Of a stretch of 64,000 bases of DNA, positions 8,707 through 17,546 are shown piece after piece. Each line of letters opens with the position of its first letter. Position 1 is the first letter of the stretch. The notes under the pieces were generated by a model that was given only the letters and a program-made list of their open reading frames with translations, ran no database searches and was not told where the DNA came from. Source of the DNA: Marichromatium gracile (GTDB lineage Bacteria; Pseudomonadota; Gammaproteobacteria; Chromatiales; Chromatiaceae); the NCBI RefSeq assembly GCF_004343155.1, contig NZ_SMDC01000005.1, positions 124,001 through 188,000 of the forward strand. Reading direction: 5' to 3'. Both the position numbers and the translations under genes were made by a program.

Positions 8707-11700
8707 ATGAGCTGGAGGGCATTGCAGGCAGCTCAGCTGGTCTGGCTGATGGTTGCGGCCCTGGCCTCCCTGGTCGGTGTCGGTTTCGCCGCCTGGGCGG
8801 CGACCCAGCAGGTGACGGGGCGGCTCTTCATCGAGAGCGAGCAGGCGGCGCTGCACGACACGGAGACCCTGCAACGGATGTTGGGCGAGGTCGGTCGTGA
8901 CCTGCGCTATCTGACCCAGGGTCGGGCGCTGAACGCCTGTGCCGATGAACTGGGGGCGAGCCAGTCGGCGCTGCAGCGCGACTGGGGGGCCTTCATGACG
9001 GCCAAGCCGCAGTACGACCAGGTGCGCTGGATCGACGAGACCGGCATGGAGCGCGTGCGTATCGATCAGTCGCCGAAGGGGCCGCGCGCGACCGCGCCGA
9101 TCGCGTTGCAGGACAAGTCGGCGCGCTATTACTTCACCGCGACCATGGCGTTGGCGCTCGGTGAGATCTATGTCTCGCCGCTCGATCTCAATGTCGAGTA
9201 CGGCGGGGTCGAGCAACCCTTCAAGCCGGTGCTGCGCCTGGCCGCGCGCGTGGCCGATCGCAGCGGACGCGACTGCGGCATCATCGTCATCAACTATCTG
9301 GGCGTGCGTCTGCTCGATGCGCTGGGTGGCGTGCGTCAGACCAGCACCTGGCTGCTCAATCACGAGGGCTACTGGCTGCGGGCGACACGCCCCGAGGATG
9401 CCTGGGGGTTCATGCGCGGGCGTCCCGAGCTGAACCTCGCGGTACGTCACCCCGCCGCCTGGTCACGGATCTCCGGCGCGATGCGTGGCCAGTTCGAGGA
9501 CGATGACGGTCTGTGGAGCTTCGACACCCTGGTGCCAGCGCAGGTGGTGGCGCGTGATCCGGCGCGGTTCGAGGATGCCGCCGCCGGCGCGTGGAAGGTG
9601 GTCGATCATGTGCCGCGCGGGGTCTATCGCGCCGAGCTCATCGCCGTCTGGTTGCGCTATGCCACCATCCTCACCGGGCTGCTTACCGTCATCCTCGGCG
9701 CGGGTTGGGCGCTGCAGCGCAGCCAGCGCCGGGTCGAACGGATGCGCGAGGCGGCGCTGCGTCTCGAGGCGCAGCGAGGCCTGTTGAGCTTCATCGACCA
9801 GGGGCTCGCGGGGATGATGGTGATGTCCCCGCAGGGAGAGTTGCAGCAGGTCAACGCGCGTTTCTGCGAGATCGTCGGTCGCGATCGTGATGACCTGATC
9901 GGCCGGCGCTGGTCGGATCTCGCCACCTCCGAGGATCCGCAGGCCGATGCGCGGATGTTCGAGACCGTCCTGCAGCAGGGGCGTTCGTGCATGCTCGACA
10001 AGCGCTGCCATCGTGCCGATGGCGAGGGCATCTGGGTGACGGTGGCCGTTGCGCCGGTACGTGATGGTGGCGGGGTGGTGACCGACATCGTCGCCCTGGT
10101 GCTCGACATCACCGAGCAGAAGCAGGCCAAGGAGCGGTTGCGCCACAGCGAGGAGCGGTTGCGACTGGCCGTCGATGCCGCCGAGGCCGGGGTCTGGACC
10201 TGGGACATCGGTGATGACGTCCTCTTCTTCAGTGATCGCTGCAAGGCCCAGTTCGGCCTCTCGGCCGATACCGAGGTCAGCTATCGACGCTTCCTCGAGG
10301 CGCTGCACCCGGCCGATCGTGAACGGGTCGACGCCCTGGTGCAGCGCTCGGTGCACACCGGAGAGGACTATGCCACCGAGTACCGGACGCTGTGGCCGGA
10401 TGGCACCGAGCACTGGATCAGTACTCGCGGTCGACTCTATCCCATCGCCGGGCGCGAGCGCGGCCAACTCGGTGGCATCACCCTGGACGTCACCCGACGC
10501 CGCCGCATCGAGGCACGGCTGCAGGCGATGACGGCGCGTCTCGAGGCGCTGCTCGAGGCACTGCCGGTCGGGGTCGGCTTCACCAATACGCTCGACTGTC
10601 GTCGCGTCAGCGGCAATGCCGCACTGCGACGTCTGTTCGGGCTCGGCGACGATGACAACCTCTCAGCTTCTTCGATAGAGCCTGACGCCTTTGGTTCAAA
10701 GGTCCGCTACTGTCTCGATGGCCGGCAGCTGACGGCCGATGAGCTGCCGCTGCAGCGTGCGGTGCGCGAGGCGCGATCGATCCCCGCCTCGGAGCTGGAG
10801 GTGTCTCTCCCCGATGGTCGTCAGTGGACGGCCGAGGTTGCCGCCGCCCCGCTGTTCGACGAGGACGGTCAGTTGATCGGCGGCCTGATCGTGGTCAGTG
10901 ATGTCAGCGCGCGCAAGCAGGCCGAGCGTGATCTGCAGGCACTCAATCTCGACCTGGAGCGTCGGGTGGAGGCGCGCACCGCCGAGGCGCGCGCGGCCAG
11001 TGCCGCCAAGAGTGACTTCGTGGCGAACATGAGCCACGAGGTGCGCACACCGATGAACGCCGTGCTCGGCTTCCTCGAGATCCTGCTCGATACCCCGCTG
11101 CAGCCGGAGCAGCGTGAGCTGGTGGGCAAGGTCAGGCGCTCGGCCCGGGCGCTGCTGGGGTTGCTCAACGACATCCTCGACTACTCCAAGCTCGACGCCG
11201 ACAAGGTCGAGCTGGAGACGGCCCCCTTCGTGCTCGATGAGCTGTTGCGTGAGAGCGCCGAGCTGTTCGCCGTCACTGCCGCGGAGAAGGACGTGGAGCT
11301 GCTGATCGACGCGCCTCGTTCACTGAGCGGTTGCTATCGTGGCGATGCGCTGCGTCTGGGGCAGGTGCTCAACAACCTGCTCGGCAACGCCATCAAGTTC
11401 ACCGATCAGGGACATGTCGTCCTCGCGGTGCGGGGCGAGGGGGAGGAGGAGGGGCGGCGGTGGCTGCGCTTCGAGGTGCGCGATACCGGTATCGGGATCA
11501 GCAGCGAGCAGGTCGTGCGGTTGTTCCAGCCCTTCAGCCAGGCCGATCTCTCGACCACGCGCCGCTTCGGCGGAACCGGGTTGGGGCTGACCATCTGTGA
11601 TCGACTGGTCCGGCTGATGGGCGGTGATATCGGTGTCGACAGCCGCGAGGGCGAGGGCAGTCTCTTCTGGTTCTCGCTGCCGCTCGAGATCGCTGATGGC

Positions 11701-13227
11701 GAGGTTGTTTCGAATCATGTCGAGGCGCTCACGCCCGGGCGGGTGCTGGTGGTCGATAGCCACGCCGAGGCGCGCGAGATCCTCGCGCGTTATCTCGGTA
11801 GCTGGCGCCTGGCGGTCGACAGTGTCGCCGACACCGACGATGCGCTCGGACGGATCCTGCAGGCCGATCAGCGGGGCGAGCCCTTCTCGCTGGTGCTGGC
11901 CGATTGGCGAATGCTGCGTCATGACGGGCTGTGGCTGCTCGATCAGATGCATGGCGCCGCCGCGCTCGGTCATCGGCCGGCTACCGTGGTGATGGTCTCG
12001 GCCTATGAGCACCAGGCGCTGTTGCGAGCGGTTGTCGAGGCGCCGGTGAAGCCCGAGAAGGTGTTGAAGAAACCCTTTACCCAGTCATCCCTGTTCGATG
12101 CCATCATCGGGCTGCAACAACATGGGCAGGTGGGCCTGCCCGAGCCCCGTCCCTTCGAGGCCAGTCCCTATGCGGGTGCCGAGCGCATCCGTGGCGCGCG
12201 GGTGTTGTTGGTGGAGGACAATCACACCAACCAGGAGATCGCACTGGCGATGCTCGGCAAGATGGGGCTGGAGGTGAGCATGGCCGACAACGGTCGCGAG
12301 GCGCTGGCGCGCTTTGCCGAACAGCCGCCAGACCTGGTGCTGATGGACCTGCAGATGCCGGAGATGGATGGTTTCGAGGCCACTGCCGCGCTCCGTGCCA
12401 CCGCGCGGGGGCGTGAGGTGCCGATCGTGGCGATGACGGCGGCGGCATTCGAGAGCGATCGCGAGCGGGTGAGTGCCGCGGGGATGAACGACTTCATCGC
12501 CAAGCCCGTCGATCCGCGGCAGCTCGTCTCGGTGTTGCTGCGCTGGTTGCTCGATGGCGCCGAGTCCGAGGGCGAGACGGCGGCGGTGGATGTCGCCGCA
12601 GGGGCCGCACCGAGCGAGGAACTCGACCTGGCCTCGGTACGCGAGCGACTCGACGACGACGACGCCTTGCTGCGGGTCGTCCTCGATGGTTTCCTGCGCG
12701 ATGTCGCCGACTGGCCCGCGCAGTTCGCCGCCGCCCGCAGCGGCGGCGATGGGCCGGGCGCGCTGCGTCTGGCGCATACCCTCAAGGGGGCGGCGGGCAA
12801 TGTCGGCGCGGTAGGGGTGCAGCATGCGGCGCAGGCATTGGAGCGTGCGCTGGCCTCGACGACGGTCGACGCCGAGACCATCGACGGGCTGGAGGCCGAG
12901 TGTCTGGCCGCGCTCGACTCGGGCATCGTCGCGCTACGCACTGCGCTGGCCACCGACCTTGCCGCCGAGGGAGATATTGCCGCGAGCGAGATCGATGACG
13001 GCGGGCAGGATCTGGATGCCGCGCGGACGCTGATCGCGGAGCTGGAGTCGCTGTTGCAGGGGCACCGCATGGTGCCGGATGAGCTGTTGCGGCAACTGCG
13101 CGCGCGCCTGAGTGGACATGAGGCCGCTGAACGGGTCGATACCCTGCTGGCGCAGGTCGATGGGTTCGCCTATCCGCAGGCCCTGGAGACACTGCAGATC
13201 ATGAGCGAGAGGTTGACATCATCATGA
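8707..13227 (+). CDS. membrane hybrid sensor histidine kinase (3 PAS, HK, 2 REC, HPt)
   Basis: The 1506-residue protein is an unorthodox phosphorelay kinase. Order of parts: membrane segment at about 10-32; a periplasmic sensor region of about 280 residues; a second membrane segment (YATILTGLLTVILGAGWAL); three PAS domains (about 355-480, 480-605, 610-740); HisKA with His777 in NMSHEVRTPMN; and an ATPase domain (VLNNLLGNAIKF, DTGIGIS, GTGLGL). Then come REC1 with Asp1066, REC2 with Asp1214 (LVLMDLQMPEMDGF) and an HPt domain with His1357 (AHTLKGAAGN). REC1 has VVDS instead of the usual acidic pair, so its phosphorylation is uncertain. GGAGG at 8694-8698 supports the start. It overlaps the REC-GGDEF gene by 4 bases (ATGA), its likely partner. 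Confidence 0.93.
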   Translation: MSWRALQAAQLVWLMVAALASLVGVGFAAWAATQQVTGRLFIESEQAALHDTETLQRMLGEVGRDLRYLTQGRALNACADELGASQSALQRDWGAFMTAKPQYDQVRWIDETGMERVRIDQSPKGPRATAPIALQDKSARYYFTATMALALGEIYVSPLDLNVEYGGVEQPFKPVLRLAARVADRSGRDCGIIVINYLGVRLLDALGGVRQTSTWLLNHEGYWLRATRPEDAWGFMRGRPELNLAVRHPAAWSRISGAMRGQFEDDDGLWSFDTLVPAQVVARDPARFEDAAAGAWKVVDHVPRGVYRAELIAVWLRYATILTGLLTVILGAGWALQRSQRRVERMREAALRLEAQRGLLSFIDQGLAGMMVMSPQGELQQVNARFCEIVGRDRDDLIGRRWSDLATSEDPQADARMFETVLQQGRSCMLDKRCHRADGEGIWVTVAVAPVRDGGGVVTDIVALVLDITEQKQAKERLRHSEERLRLAVDAAEAGVWTWDIGDDVLFFSDRCKAQFGLSADTEVSYRRFLEALHPADRERVDALVQRSVHTGEDYATEYRTLWPDGTEHWISTRGRLYPIAGRERGQLGGITLDVTRRRRIEARLQAMTARLEALLEALPVGVGFTNTLDCRRVSGNAALRRLFGLGDDDNLSASSIEPDAFGSKVRYCLDGRQLTADELPLQRAVREARSIPASELEVSLPDGRQWTAEVAAAPLFDEDGQLIGGLIVVSDVSARKQAERDLQALNLDLERRVEARTAEARAASAAKSDFVANMSHEVRTPMNAVLGFLEILLDTPLQPEQRELVGKVRRSARALLGLLNDILDYSKLDADKVELETAPFVLDELLRESAELFAVTAAEKDVELLIDAPRSLSGCYRGDALRLGQVLNNLLGNAIKFTDQGHVVLAVRGEGEEEGRRWLRFEVRDTGIGISSEQVVRLFQPFSQADLSTTRRFGGTGLGLTICDRLVRLMGGDIGVDSREGEGSLFWFSLPLEIADGEVVSNHVEALTPGRVLVVDSHAEAREILARYLGSWRLAVDSVADTDDALGRILQADQRGEPFSLVLADWRMLRHDGLWLLDQMHGAAALGHRPATVVMVSAYEHQALLRAVVEAPVKPEKVLKKPFTQSSLFDAIIGLQQHGQVGLPEPRPFEASPYAGAERIRGARVLLVEDNHTNQEIALAMLGKMGLEVSMADNGREALARFAEQPPDLVLMDLQMPEMDGFEATAALRATARGREVPIVAMTAAAFESDRERVSAAGMNDFIAKPVDPRQLVSVLLRWLLDGAESEGETAAVDVAAGAAPSEELDLASVRERLDDDDALLRVVLDGFLRDVADWPAQFAAARSGGDGPGALRLAHTLKGAAGNVGAVGVQHAAQALERALASTTVDAETIDGLEAECLAALDSGIVALRTALATDLAAEGDIAASEIDDGGQDLDAARTLIAELESLLQGHRMVPDELLRQLRARLSGHEAAERVDTLLAQVDGFAYPQALETLQIMSERLTSS

Positions 13228-14174
13228 GTGCGCCGATCGTCGATATCCGCGACCCCTATGATGGCCTGACCGGGCCGGAGCGGCCGCGTCTGCTGGTGGT
13301 CGAGGACGACCCTACCAGTCTGCGCCTGATCGCCAGGATCCTCGGCGAGACCTACACCCTGATCATTGCCACCAACGGCAAGGATGCGCTGCGTCTGGCC
13401 GCCGACGCCCCCGAGCTGATCCTGCTCGACTACCATCTGCCCGACATCGACGGACTGGACGTGTGTCGGCAATTGCACGCCAACCCGCTCACCGAGGAGA
13501 TCCCGGTGATCTATGTCACTGGCGATCAGGACCCCCACCTCGAGGCCGAGGGGCTGCAGGCCGGAGCGATGGATTTCGTCACCAAGCCCTACTCGGCGGC
13601 GGTGCTGCGGGCGCGGATCAACACCCATGTGCAACTCAAGCGCAAGAGCGATCTGCTCGCGCTGCTTGCCGAGCGTGATGGCCTGACCGGGGTGGCCAAT
13701 CGGCGCGTCTTCGATCAGCAGCTCGAACGCGAATGGCGGCGCGGGCTGCGGCACCGGACGCCGCTCTCGGTGGTCATGGTCGATGCCGACCACTTCAAGT
13801 CCGTCAACGATACCTGGGGGCATCTGGTCGGGGATGAATGTCTGCGTGGCATTGCCCGCTGTGCCGCTGTGCACCTGAAACGCCCGGCCGACCTGCTGGC
13901 GCGTTATGGGGGTGAGGAGTTCGTGCTGCTGCTGCCCGAGACCGATGCCGGGAGCGCCCGTGCCCTTGCCGAGATGATCCGCGAGGAGATCCGGACCCGC
14001 TTTGCCCAGGCCTCGGCCGAGCGCGGCGAAGGCCCCTGTCTGACCGCGAGCTTCGGCTGCGCCACCATCATTCCCGATGAGCAGGCATCGCCCGAGACGC
14101 TGCTGCGGGTTGCCGATCGCAATCTCTATCTGGCCAAGACCGGCGGGCGCAATCGTGTCGAGCCTGCGCTGTGA
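13224..14174 (+). CDS. REC-GGDEF response regulator diguanylate cyclase
   Basis: This 316-residue response regulator has an N-terminal receiver (about residues 20-140, phospho-acceptor Asp69 in LILLDYHLPDIDG) and a GGDEF domain (about 150-312). Such proteins make c-di-GMP from two GTP when phosphorylated. The active-site loop is GGEEF at 229-233. An RxxD inhibitory site (Arg220-Asp223) sits exactly five residues before it, so product inhibition is expected. The gene overlaps the hybrid kinase gene by ATGA, which points to translational coupling and to phosphotransfer from that kinase's HPt domain. The architecture is like PleD/WspR with a single receiver. Confidence 0.94.
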   Translation: MSAPIVDIRDPYDGLTGPERPRLLVVEDDPTSLRLIARILGETYTLIIATNGKDALRLAADAPELILLDYHLPDIDGLDVCRQLHANPLTEEIPVIYVTGDQDPHLEAEGLQAGAMDFVTKPYSAAVLRARINTHVQLKRKSDLLALLAERDGLTGVANRRVFDQQLEREWRRGLRHRTPLSVVMVDADHFKSVNDTWGHLVGDECLRGIARCAAVHLKRPADLLARYGGEEFVLLLPETDAGSARALAEMIREEIRTRFAQASAERGEGPCLTASFGCATIIPDEQASPETLLRVADRNLYLAKTGGRNRVEPAL

Positions 14175-14303
14175 GCGGTAGGTGCCAAGCGCCGAGATTG
14201 ATCGGTATCAGGTCGTCGGGTGAGTTGATCGACGGTTGGGGAGAGGCGTGGGCGCAGGTGCACCCGGGGACCGATGGGTACGGTCGGTGTGATCGGCGGA
14301 CAT

Positions 14304-14333
14304 AAAAAAAGCCGGCTTGAAGCCGGCTTTTTT
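14304..14333 (-). terminator. bidirectional rho-independent terminator
   Basis: A GCCGGC/GCCGGC stem extended by seven A and six T pairs, with a 5-base TTGAA loop, lies between the GGDEF gene and tRNA-Val. The A and T runs on both sides allow it to end the minus-strand tRNA transcript and plus-strand transcription from the GGDEF gene. Confidence 0.9.
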
Positions 14334-14341
14334 GCGGAATT

Positions 14342-14416
14342 TGGTGGGCGCAGGTGGGATCGAACCACCGACCCCTGCCGTGTGAAGGCAGTGCTCTCCC
14401 GCTGAGCTATGCGCCC
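14342..14416 (-). tRNA. tRNA-Val (anticodon CAC)
   Basis: The minus strand folds as a 75-base tRNA with encoded CCA. The acceptor stem is GGGCGCA/TGCGCCC with discriminator A. The D arm is GCTCAGCGGGAGAGC. The anticodon stem is CTGCC/GGCAG with loop TTCACAC, giving anticodon CAC for the valine codon GUG. The T arm contains GGTTCGATCC. It has its own promoter and terminator and appears to be a single-gene transcript. Confidence 0.97.
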
Positions 14417-14430
14417 CGAAGAGGCTGCAA

Positions 14431-14459
14431 ATATTAATGCCGCCCCCGGGGTTCGTCAA
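14431..14459 (-). promoter_or_regulatory. sigma70 promoter of tRNA-Val
   Basis: On the minus strand a -35 box TTGACG (14459-14454) and a -10 box TAATAT (14436-14431) are separated by exactly 17 bases. The -10 box lies 14 bases before the mature tRNA 5' end. The spacer is very GC-rich. This is the clearest housekeeping promoter in the window. Confidence 0.85.
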
Positions 14460-14576
14460 CCCCCGGTCACGATTTTTTTCTTCTTTCAGGTCTGGCCCTG
14501 CTGGTCGAGGTCGCCGGGGGTGGGATCTGTGTGCGTCGTTGCGCTGTGCTGGCGCGGATGCTCGACTGCTGTCGTG

Positions 14577-15467
14577 TCAGTCATGGACTGTGATCAGCCC
14601 CTTGAGGATGCCGTGGCCGTGACGGACCGGTAGCGAATAATGCCCCTCGCCGTGGAGGATGCGTGCGCGACAGTCGGGGAGGTGGCGCGCGTACCAATGG
14701 GCATGGGCGACCGGGACGGTGTTGTCGGTATCGCCGTGCCAGAGGGTGATCGCCCGGTCGACGCGATCTGGCTCGAAGCCCCAGGGACGCGGGTAGAGGT
14801 GGAGGTCGCGCCGGGCGCCGTGAGCGCCATCGCGCATCGCGTCGACGATGGTGCGATCGAGCGCGGCGGTGACCTCGGGGCGGTCGAGCACGGCGCGATC
14901 GGGGGCGGCTGCGTTGCGATAGCGCAGCCGTGCGACCACCTCGGGACGGGCGGCGAGCAGCGCCGGGATGGGGCCGGTGTAGAAGCGGTTGGTCAGGCGC
15001 GGGAGACGGCGTGCGAGCGACAGGCTGGCGCGCACGCCCGGGGCCATGGTGCGACGGACCGGCGCGAGATAGATCGGCCCGAGCGGGCAGATCAGCGTAC
15101 AGCGTCCGATCCGCGCGGGCAGGGCGGCGAGGCAGGCCAGCGCATAGGGACCGCCGCCGGAGACGCCGATCAGATCGAAGCGGTCGATACCGAGCCGCTC
15201 GGTCAGCTCGGCAAGATCGGCCGGCCAGTCGTGGATCTGGCGTCCCGGCCGATCGCTGGAGAGCCCGTAGCCGGGGCGGTCGGGGGCGATCAGACGAATG
15301 CCCTCGATGCGCGCGGCCTGGTGTAGCAACCCCGCCTCCTGGCGTGAACTGGGAAATCCGTGACAGTAGCAGACCGGGTGACCGTCCGGCACACCGTATT
15401 CGGTATAACCGAGCTGACGCCCGTCGCCCAGCCTCAGGCGGCGATCATGCGGTGCGGGGATGGTCAT
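14577..15467 (-). CDS. alpha/beta-fold hydrolase
   Basis: The 296-residue protein has the alpha/beta-hydrolase pattern. The oxyanion-hole region is CHGFPSSRQE. The nucleophile elbow is GVSGGG with Ser103. The acid is probably the Asp of HGDTDNTVP, and the catalytic His is in GEGHYSLP. No signal peptide is visible, so it is cytosolic, and the substrate is unknown. The ATG at 15467 lies in a 4-base overlap with the stop of the flavin-reductase-like gene upstream, which decides the start and suggests one operon. A long open frame upstream of this ATG has no coding character. Confidence 0.85.
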   Translation of the reverse strand: MTIPAPHDRRLRLGDGRQLGYTEYGVPDGHPVCYCHGFPSSRQEAGLLHQAARIEGIRLIAPDRPGYGLSSDRPGRQIHDWPADLAELTERLGIDRFDLIGVSGGGPYALACLAALPARIGRCTLICPLGPIYLAPVRRTMAPGVRASLSLARRLPRLTNRFYTGPIPALLAARPEVVARLRYRNAAAPDRAVLDRPEVTAALDRTIVDAMRDGAHGARRDLHLYPRPWGFEPDRVDRAITLWHGDTDNTVPVAHAHWYARHLPDCRARILHGEGHYSLPVRHGHGILKGLITVHD

Positions 15468-16075
15468 GCCGGTGGGGTGTCTCTGTCGGTGTGGGCTCGG
15501 GCGCGCCAAGCACGGATGGCCTCGGCGTCGGTGGCGCGGTCGGCGGCATAGCGTCGATCGAGCTCGGCCAGCCGTGCATCCGGTGCGCGGCCCAGCCCGG
15601 AGACCGTCAACGCCGGCGCCGCCGTGCCGGCGTGTCCGGCATCGTGCGCGGCAAGCAGGTAGACACTGCGATCGCCGATCTCCAGACGCTGCTCGACCTC
15701 GGTGTCGAGCCAGGCGAGGGCGGCACCATAACGCGGCGTACCGCTTGGGGTGCGCGCGACCTCGAGTCCGGCGAACTTGTCGTGATGGTGCCCGCTCGCC
15801 AGAGCGAAGCGCCACACCGCCTCGAGATCGTCGGCGTGCAGCAGGTGCAGCACGGCTCGACCGCTGCGTTCGATCAACCCCCAGGTGTGATGATGACGGG
15901 CGACGGTGAGCAGGAGTCGGGGCGCCTCATGGACGATCGAGGCGCGGGTCACCGAGCTGGCGATGAAGCCACCTCGGTGCGTGCCATCGCTGGCGGTGAC
16001 CAGCCACAGCGGTGGGTCGTAGAGACCGAACACCTCGGCGATGGTTGCGGCGGACTGGGGCGAGGGCGCTCGCAT
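15464..16075 (-). CDS. flavin reductase-like / FMN-binding split-barrel protein
   Basis: This 203-residue protein looks like a flavin-reductase-type split-barrel protein. The N-terminal part (PPLWLVTASDGTHRGGFIAS, then VARHHHTWGLIERSG) matches the FMN-binding fold, with a characteristic AVLHLL strand and FAGLEV segment later. The last 40 residues are a helical tail. The likely role is FMN-dependent reduction, but the partner is unknown. It follows the cupin gene by 14 bases and overlaps the hydrolase gene by 4 bases. The family call rests on pattern rather than on a diagnostic active-site residue, so confidence is moderate. Confidence 0.65.
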   Translation of the reverse strand: MRAPSPQSAATIAEVFGLYDPPLWLVTASDGTHRGGFIASSVTRASIVHEAPRLLLTVARHHHTWGLIERSGRAVLHLLHADDLEAVWRFALASGHHHDKFAGLEVARTPSGTPRYGAALAWLDTEVEQRLEIGDRSVYLLAAHDAGHAGTAAPALTVSGLGRAPDARLAELDRRYAADRATDAEAIRAWRARAHTDRDTPPA

Positions 16076-16089
16076 ACGAATCTCCGGGG

Positions 16090-16473
16090 TCAGTCGCGCG
16101 GTGCCGGGTCGATGTCCTGATAGACCTCGGGGCGGAAGCGCGGGGTACAGATGGCGAGAAAGACCAGATCATCGGTGCCGGTGTTGGCGATGCGCTGGGG
16201 GGTGGCGGCAGGGATGCGGACCAGGTCGCCGGGTCCGACATCCCGGTCGGTGCCGTCGTCGAGCGCGATGCGTCCGCTGCCGCGGAGGATCAGATAGCGC
16301 TCGGTGGTGGCCGCGAGCCGATGCAGACGGGTGGCGGTGCCGGGTGCGACCCGGGCGCGCGCGATCGAGACCTCGGGGTCATCGGCCCGGTTCCAGGTCT
16401 CGAGAATGAAGCAGCCTTCCTCGAAGAAGTACTCCGCCCCGGGGTCGGGGCGGTGGATCTCGATGGTGCTCAT
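16090..16473 (-). CDS. single-domain cupin protein
   Basis: The 127-residue product is a small cupin. The barrel runs through residues 25-110, with ATRLHRLAATTERYLILRGS as the first cupin motif and PGDLVRIPAATPQRIANTG as the second. A full metal site is not obvious: His in LHRL and Glu in TTERY are present, but the second His is replaced, as the motif reads TPQRI. It may therefore bind a small molecule without metal. Its ATG overlaps the stop of the RAYT gene by 4 bases (ATGA). The flavin-reductase-like gene follows 14 bases later. Confidence 0.8.
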   Translation of the reverse strand: MSTIEIHRPDPGAEYFFEEGCFILETWNRADDPEVSIARARVAPGTATRLHRLAATTERYLILRGSGRIALDDGTDRDVGPGDLVRIPAATPQRIANTGTDDLVFLAICTPRFRPEVYQDIDPAPRD

Positions 16474-17198
16474 TGCGTTGCGGCCGCAGCGGCCGCGCGT
16501 CGCCGATAGGCCGCCGAGCGCCGATCGCCGCCCCGGGGGCGGGGCTGCGGGCGACGGTTGAGGGCGCTGGCGATGCGTGTGCAGAAGGCGTCGTCGCCGA
16601 GTACCCAGGCCTTGTTGGTGGAGTCGCGGATGCGCCCGAGCAGTGGCTCGCCGACGGGGGTCTCGGCCAGTCGCGCATAGTGCTCGCGTCTGGCCTTCAT
16701 GCTGCGTCCGAGCCGGTTGTATTCGGTGTGCGGAGTGGTCAGCGGATCGTCCTCGCCGAGCGCGTTGGCGCCGTGGCTCGACCAGCCGTAATCGGCCGGG
16801 TGATCGACCAGACCGGCGCGCACCGCGTTCGACTCGATATAGAGCGAGACGGGGAGCAGATAATCCTTGGGGTCGAGCAGGGTGGCGCGATAGCGACCCT
16901 CCCAGAGGGTGCCGGTACGTTCGTAACGGGCGTTGAAGTATTGGACGTAATAGCGCCCGACATACTGCATGAGCTTGCCGATGCCGTTTTCCTGGTGTGG
17001 GGTCAGCAACAGATGAAAGTGGTTCGGCATCAGCACATAGGCGTGGATCGAGCACTGGAACTTCTCGGTCGCCGCCTTGAGCTTCTCCCAGATGAACCAG
17101 TAGTCATCTTCCTCGAAGAGGATACGCTGACGGTTGTTGCCGCGCTGGATGACGTGCTGCGGGTAACCGGGCAGGACGAATCTTGGTAGACGTGCCAT
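16470..17198 (-). CDS. REP-associated tyrosine transposase (RAYT), first copy
   Basis: The 242-residue protein is a Y1 transposase of the TnpA_REP/RAYT group, related to IS200/IS605 single-strand transposases. The HUH motif lies at residues 57-62 (MPNHFH). The N-terminus (PRFVLPGYPQHVIQRGNN) and the helix SLYIESNAVRAGLV containing the candidate catalytic Tyr are typical. The C-terminal extension ends in GGDRRS and an Ala-rich tail. RAYTs are usually single-copy domesticated enzymes that process REP palindromes. No REP palindrome is visible near this copy. It overlaps the cupin gene, which is unusual for a transposase. Confidence 0.88.
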   Translation of the reverse strand: MARLPRFVLPGYPQHVIQRGNNRQRILFEEDDYWFIWEKLKAATEKFQCSIHAYVLMPNHFHLLLTPHQENGIGKLMQYVGRYYVQYFNARYERTGTLWEGRYRATLLDPKDYLLPVSLYIESNAVRAGLVDHPADYGWSSHGANALGEDDPLTTPHTEYNRLGRSMKARREHYARLAETPVGEPLLGRIRDSTNKAWVLGDDAFCTRIASALNRRPQPRPRGGDRRSAAYRRRAAAAAATQ

Positions 17199-17546
17199 GG
17201 CTAGGGTCGGATCCGGTTGATTGCCTTACCTTGCAGTATAGCCAGCTGGCGCTGGATTGCAGGCTGATGACAGGACCGATCTCGGGGTCTGAGTGGCGCG
17301 AAGACTGCATGTTGGCGAGCGGCTCTAGATGACCCCGGAGATCGATGCCGGAGAGCGTCGCCCGGGTGCCGTTCCATGAGGGGCGGGGCGATGCGACCGC
17401 TGTGCGCCGCGGCCGCTGTCGGTGTGTGTACGTTGGTGGTCGATCGCGGCCTGCGGTGTCGGCGCTCGCCGGGCAGGCCGGTTCCGGGGTGGCGTTGGCT
17501 GGCGCTGAGGAATTATCATTAGACGTTTTACCCGCTGGAGCGCCGC
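17199..17546. other. intergenic region between RAYT and prfB
   Basis: These 348 bases separate the divergent RAYT and prfB genes and must hold both promoters. No open frame with coding character was found. The last 40 bases are relatively AT-rich (around AATTATCATTAGACG, 17511-17525), a plausible prfB promoter area, and GGAG at 17537-17540 is the prfB ribosome-binding site with 6-base spacing. No REP palindrome was seen. Confidence 0.5.
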
